Below, piece by piece: positions 1-7,553 of a DNA stretch of 9,993 nt. The translations under genes and the position numbers were made by a program. Where the stretch lies: positions 1-9,993 of the forward strand of contig JBJXFI010000391.1 in assembly GCA_046154695.1 (NCBI GenBank). Reading direction: 5' to 3'. A model generated the notes under the pieces. It was not told where the DNA came from. It did no database searches and saw nothing but the letters and a program-made list of their open reading frames with translations. Within the stretch, counting starts at the first letter, position 1. Every line of letters starts with the position of its first letter. This DNA is from DALYLB01 sp046154695 (lineage in GTDB: Bacteria > Acidobacteriota > Blastocatellia > RBC074).

Positions 1-29
1 TATTAGGATATGATTATCTAATACTGAAT

Positions 30-35
30 GAGGTG
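30..35 (+). promoter_or_regulatory. ribosome binding site deciding the DUF2975 start
   Basis: GAGGTG lies 6 bp upstream of the ATG at 42. It overlaps the alternative GTG at 33, so it supports the ATG as the true start. Confidence 0.65.
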
Positions 36-41
36 TACTTT

Positions 42-518
42 ATGAAGCGAAGCTCAACAATATTTCTTCAAGTAGTCATTGTGCTCATCGGCATCGGCGC
101 TCTTGCCCTTATGCTTTGGGAGCCCCACATCGAAGGCAGGAACGCGCACGCCACGACCTTCGAAATATACTTCAAAGATCCTTTTCTGGCGTATGCGTAT
201 ATAGCGTCCATTCCGTTTTTCGTGGCGCTCTATCAGGCATTCAAGGTGTTGGGATATGCCGGACAAGATAAGGTATTCTCGCAAGCGGCCGTAAAAGCTC
301 TGCGGACTATAAAATATTGTGCGATATCCATCATTGGTTTTGTTGCGGTAGGAGAAATCTTCATTATGTTGGGCGATAGCGATGATCGGGCAGGCGGGGT
401 ATTTATGGGCATCCTCATCACCTTCGGTTCGATCGTCATCGCCACCGCGGCGGCGATGTTTGAACGGGTCTTGCAAAATGCCGTGGATATAAAATCCGAG
501 AACGACTTAACAGTTTAA
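42..518 (+). CDS. DUF2975 family membrane protein
   Basis: This 158-residue integral membrane protein has four predicted hydrophobic segments, at about residues 7-25, 47-68, 91-110 and 121-144. It matches the DUF2975 family as I know it: an N-terminal anchor, a central stretch with Phe-Ser before a conserved Leu-Arg-x-Ile-Lys segment, and the C-terminal signature ending IKSENDLTV. The biochemical function of the family is unknown. It is typically encoded next to a small YozG-like XRE regulator, as here with a 10-bp gap, so the two are probably co-transcribed and may form a membrane-linked regulatory unit (inference). I prefer the ATG at 42 to the in-frame GTG at 33, because the Shine-Dalgarno-like GAGGTG at 30-35 sits 6 bp before the ATG and would overlap the GTG start. 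Base composition is clearly lower in GC than the genes to the right. The promoter lies mostly outside the window. Confidence 0.9.
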   Translation: MKRSSTIFLQVVIVLIGIGALALMLWEPHIEGRNAHATTFEIYFKDPFLAYAYIASIPFFVALYQAFKVLGYAGQDKVFSQAAVKALRTIKYCAISIIGFVAVGEIFIMLGDSDDRAGGVFMGILITFGSIVIATAAAMFERVLQNAVDIKSENDLTV

Positions 519-528
519 CGAGACCAGC

Positions 529-732
529 ATGGCAATCATTATTAACATCGACATCATGTTGGCGAAGCGGAAAATGAGCGTCACTGAACTTGCCGACAAA
601 GTCGGCATCACGTTGGCTAATCTTTCCATACTAAAAAACGAAAAAGCAAAAGCCATTCGTTTATCAACTTTGGATGCGATTTGTAAAGCTTTAGATTGTC
701 AGCCTGGAGACATTCTGGAATATAAGAAATAA
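529..732 (+). CDS. YozG-like XRE-family HTH transcriptional regulator
   Basis: This 67-residue protein is essentially one Cro/C1-type helix-turn-helix domain. The segment MSVTELADKVGITLANLSILKNEK supplies helices 2 and 3, with residues about 16-24 as the first HTH helix and 28-36 as the recognition helix. The C-terminus, LDAICKALDCQPGDILEY, is the classic ending of YozG-type regulators. It would bind DNA as a dimer, probably autoregulating the DUF2975-HTH operon (inference from the family). The start lies 10 bp after the DUF2975 stop and has no strong Shine-Dalgarno, which suggests translation coupled to the upstream gene. Codons are AT-rich compared with the - strand genes, consistent with a horizontally acquired module. 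The family call is firm; the target is unknown. Confidence 0.92.
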   Translation: MAIIINIDIMLAKRKMSVTELADKVGITLANLSILKNEKAKAIRLSTLDAICKALDCQPGDILEYKK

Positions 733-792
733 CGCACTCGCTTATAGCTGTTTTCACTTGCGTGCGACCCGACTCGCCATCGAGAAGAGGAG

Positions 793-883
793 GGAAAACG
801 GAACAGACGGAAATAACGGAACAAACGGAGCCCTGGATTGTTTGGTTCCGTCAATTCCGTTATTTCCGCCTGTTCCGTTTTCC
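793..883. repeat. inverted repeat of 9-bp units, copy 1
   Basis: Two 37-bp arms (793-829 and 847-883) match in reverse complement at 33 of 37 positions around a 17-nt loop. Each arm is a tandem array of about four 9-bp units of the form ACGGAAnnn: ACGGAACAG, ACGGAAATA, ACGGAACAA, ACGGA. It lies between the converging HTH gene (ends 732) and the TIM-barrel gene (ends 966 on the - strand). As RNA it would form a long hairpin from either strand and could act as a bidirectional terminator or transcript-end protector (inference). A related copy is at 5077-5150. The rest of the 733-965 gap shows nothing I can name. Confidence 0.85.
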
Positions 884-965
884 TCTTTCGGAATCACGCA
901 GCCAGGGCGCATGCATATGCAAGCGGCTATATTACAGGATTCCCCCGCCAAATGTGAATATGGCA

Positions 966-1835
966 TTATCCCTTTGCTCTCTGCGCGATCACGCCGCGGA
1001 TAAATGTCAGATTCGCCGTCATATCGTTTTCCACCGAGCCTGTCGGGCTGTCGCATTCGAGTTGCGCCCATTGATCGAAGCCGATCTCGGCCAGCGCGTC
1101 GACGACGGCGGGAAAATCGATCTTGCCCTTCCCCAGGAAATTCGGATTGTCTTTCAGGTGGACTTCGCAGATGCGCGCGCGGCCCAGCCAGCGAATCTCT
1201 TCGAGGATGTTGAATCCATTCAGCGTCGAATTGCCGACATCGTAATAGGTCAGGACGGCGGGCGATTTCGCCCGGTCCATGATCCGGACGTTGTCGCGGG
1301 CGGAGATGGTGTCTTCGAGCCCGAGGATCACGCCGGCCTTTTCGGCCGCGGGAGCGATCTCCCTGAGCGCATCGCCTACGTAATCCATCTCGGCTTCGGT
1401 CTTGAGCGCCCACTTGCCGAAGAAGGGCAGCAGGATCACCCGCACGCCCATCGCCTTCGCAATCGGAATGGCCTCAGCCGTCCAGCGGGCGCCGAGCGGG
1501 TCGGACTTCAATCCGTTCACGTGCAGAATGTCGAGGCAGAGCGACGCCAGCGGCAGGCCGATGCGCTTCGATTCGTCGAGGAAGGCCTTCTGAAGCGCGC
1601 TCTCCTTCAACTGCATCTGGCGGCCAATACTGATCTGCACACCGTCGAGCCCGATCTTTTTGGCCAGCGCCACCGAATCGGTTTTCGCGGTCAGCCGAAG
1701 GTTCCAGTCCGGCGCGCCGATCTTGATTTTTACGCCCTGCTTCGCGGCATAAGCGGCGAGCGACTGGCGATGGAGCGCCGCGGCCGTCAGGCTCGCGGCT
1801 CCCGCGCTCAGAAAACTGCGTCGAGTGATGGTCAT
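966..1835 (-). CDS. Tat-exported sugar phosphate isomerase/epimerase-like TIM barrel
   Basis: This 289-residue protein belongs to the xylose-isomerase-like TIM-barrel superfamily. The N-terminus (TRRSFLSAGAASL, Arg5-Arg6) is a twin-arginine signal, so the protein is probably folded with its metal in the cytoplasm and then exported. A full set of metal-ligand candidates is visible: Glu174 in LGLEDT, Asp199 in TYYDVGN, His226 in EVHLKDN and Glu260 in AQLEC. Their order and spacing resemble the Glu-Asp-His-Glu set of ketose 3-epimerases, so sugar isomerase or epimerase activity is plausible. The substrate cannot be told. The ATG at 1835 is chosen over upstream in-frame starts because it begins the Tat signal and has AAAGGA (1845-1850) 9 bp upstream. 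It stands alone, flanked by two intergenic hairpins, and converges on the HTH gene. Confidence 0.88.
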   Translation of the reverse strand: MTITRRSFLSAGAASLTAAALHRQSLAAYAAKQGVKIKIGAPDWNLRLTAKTDSVALAKKIGLDGVQISIGRQMQLKESALQKAFLDESKRIGLPLASLCLDILHVNGLKSDPLGARWTAEAIPIAKAMGVRVILLPFFGKWALKTEAEMDYVGDALREIAPAAEKAGVILGLEDTISARDNVRIMDRAKSPAVLTYYDVGNSTLNGFNILEEIRWLGRARICEVHLKDNPNFLGKGKIDFPAVVDALAEIGFDQWAQLECDSPTGSVENDMTANLTFIRGVIAQRAKG

Positions 1836-1914
1836 ACGGGGCGATCCTTTCTGTGTGGTTGAGCAGGGGCAGACCCCCGCTCGAATATGACGCCTTACCG
1901 GGGAAACCGGGGGC

Positions 1915-2000
<86 letters not shown>

Positions 2001-2068
2001 TCCCTTATCCTCCAGCGTTTACTTGTTGTCTTTCAGGGGCTCTCCGCCTTAATTGAAAGGTATCGGGC

Positions 2069-3823
2069 TTAATTGATTTCGATCTTCAGCCGCTTCAGAT
2101 TGATCCCCAGATCGCGCAGGGAGTCGAGGTGGCTCTCGGGCACCTTGATGCTGGAGATCAGGACCTCGCGTACGCCGTGGATGGAGATCAGCTCCGGGAT
2201 GTCGCTGCGAGGGAAGATTCGGTAGCCGCGAATCTTCTTACCCGCTTTTGACGCGTCATCGTCGATGAAGCCGATCGGATGATATCGATACTCCGGATTG
2301 TTCAATAACTCGCTGACCAGAATCGCGCCGCCGTCGCCCGCGCCGTAGATCAACACGGGGCGCGCATCGGGGAGGGAGCGCCGCTGCCCGACAATAAGCG
2401 CCCCGAGCAGGCGAAAGGAGAGCCGGCTCGCCCCGACGAAGACGAGCAGGAGAAGCCCATAAAGGATGAAGACGGCGCGCGAGGGGCCAAAGAACCGGTA
2501 AAGCGCCAGGACGGACAACCCGCCGGAGCATGCGCCGATCAGCACCCCTTTCGTGATCGTCGCAAGATCATCGACGCCGGCATATCGCCAGATCCCGCGA
2601 TAGACGCCCGTCAGAAGAAAAACGAGAATCTGGATGGCGATGATCAGCGGAAGCGTCCGAATAAGGATGGCGATCTGCTCGCCGGGGATCTCTCCGTCAA
2701 ACCGCAGAACGTAGGCGGAATAATAGGCAAGGACGATCAGAATGAAATCGAGCATGATCTCGACGATTCGCCGGCCGTGCGAGAAATTCTTCAGCACGTC
2801 GACGAGGGTTCCCATCGCCGAGGTTCCGCCCTCTTCGTACACGCGAACCTTCCCCAGGTACAAACCGAGCGAGAGCACGCCCAGGGCGAATCCGGTAATC
2901 AACAGAAAGCCGACGCTCAGATTCATCTGCCGAACCGCCAGCGCAAGCAGGCCGGAGGCGGCCGCGAAGAGATACAGCATCAACACTGCCCTCCGCTCGG
3001 ACATCCCCAGCGCGACCAGCCGGTGCGAGGTATGGTCGCGCCCTCCCTGCGACACGGGGCGCCCGTAAAGCTTTCTCGCGAAGGTGACGAAACATGTGTC
3101 GAAGATGGGGATCATCAGAATGAGCACCGGCGTGAGCAGGACGCCCAGCAGGTTCCGCATCCGGGCCACATCGCTCAGCAGCGCCATCCCGCCCAGCAGA
3201 AAACCCAGGAACATCGCGCCGCAATCTCCCATGAAGATGGTCGCGGGATTGAAATTGAAGAGTAAAAACCCGGCGATCGCGCCGGTCAGGATCAGGGTCA
3301 CCGAAGCCTCGGCGACCTGCCCGTTCAACAGGAAGGTGATCGTCAGAAAGATCGAGGCGATGAGGGAAATTCCGCCCGCCAGCCCATCCATGTTGTCCAG
3401 CAGGTTGACGGCGTTGGTGATTCCGACCAGCCAGATGATCGTGATCGAATTGTTGAGCAGATCGTAGCTCGTCCAATGCAGATCCAATCCGCCGAAGACC
3501 GTGATCGAGGCCGCCGCGAGCTGCATCGCGAGCTTGATGTGCGGTTTCAATTGAACGAGGTCATCGACCAGGCCGGTCAAAAAGAGAATGGTGGCCGAGA
3601 TCAGAATGGGATAGGCGCGCGTCAGCGACGGCGCAAGCAGCGCGAGCGAGGAAAAGAAGGAGAGATAGATCGCAATCCCTCCCATGAGCGCGGTCGGCTT
3701 CTGATGCCAGCGATCCTCGCGCGGCGCCGCGACATAGCCATATCGATTGGCGGCCTCCCTCACCAGCCAGGTCGCCCCCGCGCCGATCGCCGCCGTTATG
3801 ATGACACTGATCCCAATCCACAT
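2069..3823 (-). CDS. WecA/MraY-type phosphoglycosyltransferase fused to CapD/FlaA1-type N-terminal half
   Basis: This 584-residue polytopic membrane protein has two parts. Residues 1 to about 330 are a glycosyltransferase family 4 (MraY/WecA) domain, with PTALMGGIAI near 43-52, the Asp87-Asp88 pair in VDDLVQLKPH, NAVNLLDNMDGLAGG at 137-151, FMGDCG at 197-202, Asp242, and a His-containing loop RDHTSHRL at 262-269. Such enzymes transfer a sugar-1-phosphate from a UDP-sugar to undecaprenyl phosphate. Residues about 350-470 are four membrane segments typical of CapD/FlaA1 proteins (LRFDG, VYRGIWRYA). Residues about 488-582 form the CoA_binding_3 Rossmann-like domain (YGAGDGGA at 493-500, GFIDDD at 518-523). 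The usual C-terminal SDR dehydratase domain is absent, and nothing resembling it follows the stop. The ATG start has GGAGG at 3830-3834, 6 bp away. It probably works with the epimerase encoded upstream. Confidence 0.88.
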   Translation of the reverse strand: MWIGISVIITAAIGAGATWLVREAANRYGYVAAPREDRWHQKPTALMGGIAIYLSFFSSLALLAPSLTRAYPILISATILFLTGLVDDLVQLKPHIKLAMQLAAASITVFGGLDLHWTSYDLLNNSITIIWLVGITNAVNLLDNMDGLAGGISLIASIFLTITFLLNGQVAEASVTLILTGAIAGFLLFNFNPATIFMGDCGAMFLGFLLGGMALLSDVARMRNLLGVLLTPVLILMIPIFDTCFVTFARKLYGRPVSQGGRDHTSHRLVALGMSERRAVLMLYLFAAASGLLALAVRQMNLSVGFLLITGFALGVLSLGLYLGKVRVYEEGGTSAMGTLVDVLKNFSHGRRIVEIMLDFILIVLAYYSAYVLRFDGEIPGEQIAILIRTLPLIIAIQILVFLLTGVYRGIWRYAGVDDLATITKGVLIGACSGGLSVLALYRFFGPSRAVFILYGLLLLVFVGASRLSFRLLGALIVGQRRSLPDARPVLIYGAGDGGAILVSELLNNPEYRYHPIGFIDDDASKAGKKIRGYRIFPRSDIPELISIHGVREVLISSIKVPESHLDSLRDLGINLKRLKIEIN

Positions 3824-3865
3824 AAGCCGCCTCCAGAAACGGTGGCCAATGTCCCGGTGGAGGAG

Positions 3866-3938
3866 CTCACGCGAAAAAGTGACGGGAAGGAGAAAGAGAG
3901 GTTGCCCGCGCTTTCCCGGCTTCTCGCCTTCGCGTGAG
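3866..3938 (-). repeat. inverted repeat in the leader of the WecA-like gene
   Basis: CTCACGCGAA (3866-3875) and TTCGCGTGAG (3929-3938) are perfect 10-bp inverted arms. Inside them is a second pair, CGGGAA (3883-3888) with TTCCCG (3913-3918). Together they could form a stem-loop about 30-100 nt upstream of the WecA-like start codon. This could be a leader structure affecting expression, or a terminator-like element after the epimerase gene; no T-run follows. The rest of the 3824-4038 gap has a TTGACA hexamer on the - strand (3973-3978) but no convincing -10 partner. Confidence 0.4.
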
Positions 3939-4038
3939 ATCCTCTTCCGGAAGTGAGCAGCTACGATAAGATTGTCAAAAAGGTAATTAAAGCCGCGAGG
4001 GACACCAGTCGGGTCTTCAATCAGGTAAGATGCGTCCC

Positions 4039-5022
4039 TTAAAGGGCCGGCCGGCCCTCCATCCGCAATCGGTGATAATCTATCACACTTTCCAGAATTT
4101 CTTCCAAATCATATGTGGGGGAATAGCCGATCAAATTTTGGGTTTTCGTGATGTCCGGAACCCGGCGGCGCATGTCCTCGAAGCCCTCTTCATAGGCTTC
4201 GTCATAGGGGAGGAAGACGATCGGGGAGGCGGACTCAGTCCTCTCCTTGATCCGGGCCGCCAGTTGAAGGATCGTCACCTCGTTGGCGCTCCCGACATTG
4301 AAGACCTGCCCGGGGGCAAGCGGATGCGCCCCGAGCCCGATCAGGGCTCCCGTGACGTCGGCGACATGCGTGAAGCACCGGCTCTGCGCGCCGTCGCCAT
4401 ACACCGTGATGGGTTCGCCGCGCAGGGCCTGTTGAACGAAGTTCGGGATCACCATTCCGTACCGGCCGGTTTGCCGGGGGCCGACCGTGTTGAACAGGCG
4501 AACGATGATGGCCGGCACCTGCTTCTCTTTCCAGTAGGCGATCGCCATGAACTCGTCGATCGCCTTGGAACAGGCGTAGCTCCACCGCCCCTTGGTCGTC
4601 GGGCCCATGATCAGATCGTCGTCCTCGTGAAAAGGGATGCGATCCCGCTTTCCGTAGACCTCGGAGGTCGATGTGATGACGACGCGCCTTGCCTTTTTCG
4701 CGGCGAGACTCAGAACAATCTCCGTTCCGCGAATATTGGTCTCGATGGTTCGCACAGGGCTCTCGACGATCAGCTTCACGCCGACGGCCGCCGCGAGGTG
4801 ATAGACGATGTCGCACAGATCGACGAGCTCGGCCATCAACCGAAGGTTCGTCACCGTGTCCAGATGGTAATGGAACCGGGGATTCTGCTTGAGGTGCAGA
4901 ATATTCTCGATCGATCCGGTGGACAGATCGTCGATGATGATGACCTCATCCCCCCGCTTCAGATGCTCTTCCGCCAGGTGCGAGCCGATAAAGCCGGCGC
5001 CGCCCGTGATCAATATCTTCAT
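4039..5022 (-). CDS. NAD-dependent nucleotide-sugar epimerase/dehydratase (SDR)
   Basis: This 327-residue extended short-chain dehydrogenase has the Rossmann motif GGAGFIGS at residues 7-14, the acidic pair Asp31-Asp32 that selects NAD(H), HLAAAVGV at 75-82, the catalytic region TSTSEVYG at 117-124 and Tyr149-x3-Lys153. The substrate-side segment runs from NTVGPRQTGRYG to ALRGEPITVYGDG (about 178-211). All catalytic elements are intact and the length is normal. It resembles UDP-glucose 4-epimerases, UDP-glucuronate decarboxylases and related enzymes; the exact substrate cannot be assigned. The start has AGAGG at 5034-5038, 11 bp upstream. It precedes the WecA-like fusion gene in transcription order with a 215-bp gap, so it probably prepares a nucleotide sugar for the same surface glycan (inference). 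Confidence 0.9.
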   Translation of the reverse strand: MKILITGGAGFIGSHLAEEHLKRGDEVIIIDDLSTGSIENILHLKQNPRFHYHLDTVTNLRLMAELVDLCDIVYHLAAAVGVKLIVESPVRTIETNIRGTEIVLSLAAKKARRVVITSTSEVYGKRDRIPFHEDDDLIMGPTTKGRWSYACSKAIDEFMAIAYWKEKQVPAIIVRLFNTVGPRQTGRYGMVIPNFVQQALRGEPITVYGDGAQSRCFTHVADVTGALIGLGAHPLAPGQVFNVGSANEVTILQLAARIKERTESASPIVFLPYDEAYEEGFEDMRRRVPDITKTQNLIGYSPTYDLEEILESVIDYHRLRMEGRPAL

Positions 5023-5076
5023 TCTCTTTCTGTCCTCTCATTCCAGAAGTAAGCCCCCGCCAGAGGAGAAGAGAAA

Positions 5077-5150
5077 AACGGAACAAGCGGAAATAACGGA
5101 AAAAACAGAATCAACCAATGCATTCATTTTCAGGTTCCGTTTGTTCCGTT
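5077..5150. repeat. inverted repeat of 9-bp units, copy 2
   Basis: The core arms AACGGAACAAGCGGAA (5077-5092) and TTCCGTTTGTTCCGTT (5135-5150) match at 15 of 16 positions, with weaker purine/pyrimidine-rich pairing outside (about 5065-5076 with 5151-5163). The left side holds four 9-bp units: ACGGAACAA, GCGGAAATA, ACGGAAAAA, ACAGAATCA. The flanks and the GCGGAAATAACGGAA segment are closely shared with the element at 793-883, so the two are family members in the same orientation. It sits between the TIM-barrel stop (5197) and the epimerase start (5022), where it could end the upstream operon's transcript. No gene is seen in the 5023-5196 gap. Confidence 0.8.
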
Positions 5151-5196
5151 CTCTCCCTTTCTCAATGACCGGGTGGATGGCTTATAAAGTGCTCCA

Positions 5197-6252
<1,056 letters not shown>

Positions 6253-6271
6253 TGATTCGATCCTCAATCTT

Positions 6272-7030
6272 TCATTTTTTATCGAGCGCCCGCGCGATCG
6301 CGGCTTCGGCGAGCGGCGCCATCGCGGCATAGCCGGCGTCGTTCGGGAGCAGCCCGTCGTCGCTCAGCTCCCTCCTCAGGTTGCGGCCCTCGGCCATCGC
6401 GGAATAATAGTCGAGATAGACCGAACCGCTCTCGGCGGCATACTCCCTGAGCCAGCCGTTGATCCCGATGATCTTGCCGAAGGGGCGCGCCAGCGACTGC
6501 TTCCTGTGCGCGTCGTTGATCGGCGTGAGCGAGGCCAGCACGACGCGTATGCCGTTCGCCCGGGCCAGCTCGACGATCGAGATGACATTTTCCGCCGTCA
6601 TCGCCTGCGTGATCGGCTCGTGGAAGCTCGCGATGTCGTTCATTCCCGCCAGAATCACGACGACCTTCGGCTTCAGCTTGATGACATCCTGCCGAAAGCG
6701 GACCAGCATCTGCGGCGTCGTCTGCCCGGCGATGCCGCGATTGAGATAGGGCCTGCCCGGGAAGAACCCGGCCCTGCGCTCCGCCCATCGCTCGGTGATT
6801 TCATCGCCGAGAAAGACCACGCGGTCCTCCCCGGGTTTCCCGCGCGGCAGCTCGGCGTTCTCGCTGCCGTACCGGATCAGCCCCGCCCAATCGGCCAGCA
6901 TACGGCGCTGCGCCTCCACGCGCTGTTCCAGCGCCGCGATGGCGGACGCGCAATTTTGCGGCGAACGGGCCGCGGCCAGACCCCCCGCCAGCGCCAGGCC
7001 CAGCGCGATGTTTCTTATTCGGGCTTTCAT
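6272..7030 (-). CDS. SGNH/GDSL-fold protein lacking catalytic Ser and His (probable pseudoenzyme)
   Basis: This 252-residue protein has an N-terminal signal-like hydrophobic segment (residues about 5-21) and an SGNH/GDSL hydrolase fold. Block I reads VVFLGDEITERW at 71-82, where the family has GDS; the nucleophile Ser is replaced by Glu77 (codon GAA at 6800-6802). Block II, NRGIAGQTT (97-105), and block III, ILAGMNDI (126-133), keep the oxyanion Gly and Asn. Block V reads DDGLLPNDAGY at 224-234, with Leu228 (codon CTC, 6347-6349) where DGLHPN is expected. Both Ser and His are therefore missing while the fold motifs remain. I infer loss of esterase activity, and perhaps a binding role. The start overlaps the cytochrome stop in an ATGA, indicating translational coupling. 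It is otherwise full length with no frameshift. Confidence 0.87.
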   Translation of the reverse strand: MKARIRNIALGLALAGGLAAARSPQNCASAIAALEQRVEAQRRMLADWAGLIRYGSENAELPRGKPGEDRVVFLGDEITERWAERRAGFFPGRPYLNRGIAGQTTPQMLVRFRQDVIKLKPKVVVILAGMNDIASFHEPITQAMTAENVISIVELARANGIRVVLASLTPINDAHRKQSLARPFGKIIGINGWLREYAAESGSVYLDYYSAMAEGRNLRRELSDDGLLPNDAGYAAMAPLAEAAIARALDKK

Positions 7031-7530
7031 TCAAATATCAGGCGATCCTTCTTCGCCTCGATCCTGGCGGCGTCGATGCCGGGAACCTTCTTGAGGTCCT
7101 CGATCGACTTGAATTTGCCGTTCTTCTCCCGGTACTGAATGACCGCCGCGGCCTGCGAGCGCCGCAGCGACAGGATGCTCTCGAATTCGATCGCCCCCGC
7201 CTTGTTCACATTGATCCTGGGCACATCGTCGGCGGGATAGCTCAGGAACAGGTAGTCCGTCACAAGGTTGATCTCCGCCTCGGACGCCTTCATGCCGAAC
7301 GACACCATCTTCTCCACCGTGCGGTGCCAGCCCGTCCGGTCCTGTTTGAGCGAGAGCGACTTGTCCAGCTCATGGCAGGTCGAGCAGAATTTCTGCGTCT
7401 CGGCCTTGCCGGGACCGTCCGGCATCTGGTTCGTCTGACTTGCGGAAGATTGATGAATTGCGAAAAGCGCCAGCGCCAGCGCCGGCAGCACGCAACGAAA
7501 AATGCGGTGTAAGGAATTGTGTGATTTCAT
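7027..7530 (-). CDS. exported cytochrome c with C-terminal ComEA-like helix-hairpin-helix domain
   Basis: This 167-residue protein has a signal peptide at about residues 1-31 (hydrophobic core LPALALALFA). A single c-type heme motif follows, Cys49-Ser-Thr-Cys52-His53, with Met75 and Met80 as possible sixth ligands. Residues about 106-167 form a helix-hairpin-helix segment of ComEA type: INVNKAG, then LRRSQAAAVIQYREKNGKFKS, then LKKVPGID. A monoheme periplasmic electron carrier is likely. The HhH part is a DNA-binding fold in ComEA but could serve protein contacts here. The start at 7530 begins the signal peptide and has only a weak Shine-Dalgarno; an in-frame TTG at 7578 would lie inside the 7-bp repeat array and is rejected. 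The context downstream of two PQQ-like propellers suggests it takes electrons from one of them (inference). Confidence 0.9.
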   Translation of the reverse strand: MKSHNSLHRIFRCVLPALALALFAIHQSSASQTNQMPDGPGKAETQKFCSTCHELDKSLSLKQDRTGWHRTVEKMVSFGMKASEAEINLVTDYLFLSYPADDVPRINVNKAGAIEFESILSLRRSQAAAVIQYREKNGKFKSIEDLKKVPGIDAARIEAKKDRLIFE

Positions 7531-7553
7531 ATATCTGGTGCTCGGGGCACCGG

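Noticed and set aside
733..766. CGCAC (733-737) and GTGCG (762-766) as a terminator after the HTH gene
   Set aside because: The stem is only 5 bp with a 24-nt loop and no T-run. The larger hairpin at 793-883 is a better candidate.
762..1862. A 366-codon + strand open frame covering the 9-bp repeat and the TIM-barrel gene
   Set aside because: It is the antisense shadow of the 966-1835 gene. Its first part is translated repeat sequence (TEQTEITEQTE), and it shows no recognisable domain.
3973..3978. Perfect TTGACA on the - strand as a -35 box for the WecA-like gene
   Set aside because: At 17 or 18 bp spacing the expected -10 position reads CACTTC or ACTTCC, a poor match, so a promoter is not supported.
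3953..4042. A 29-codon + strand frame with a GTG start and a plausible-looking Lys-rich helix
   Set aside because: Too short, with no convincing ribosome binding site and no recognisable family; probably chance.
4043..4058. A 16-bp perfect palindrome AGGGCCGGCCGGCCCT
   Set aside because: It lies within the last codons of the epimerase (ending RPAL), has no T-run after it, and is likely produced by GC-rich codons.
4030..5052. A 340-codon + strand open frame opposite the epimerase gene
   Set aside because: The - strand frame has complete SDR motifs. This one is a GC-driven shadow rich in Arg, Gly and Asp without domains.
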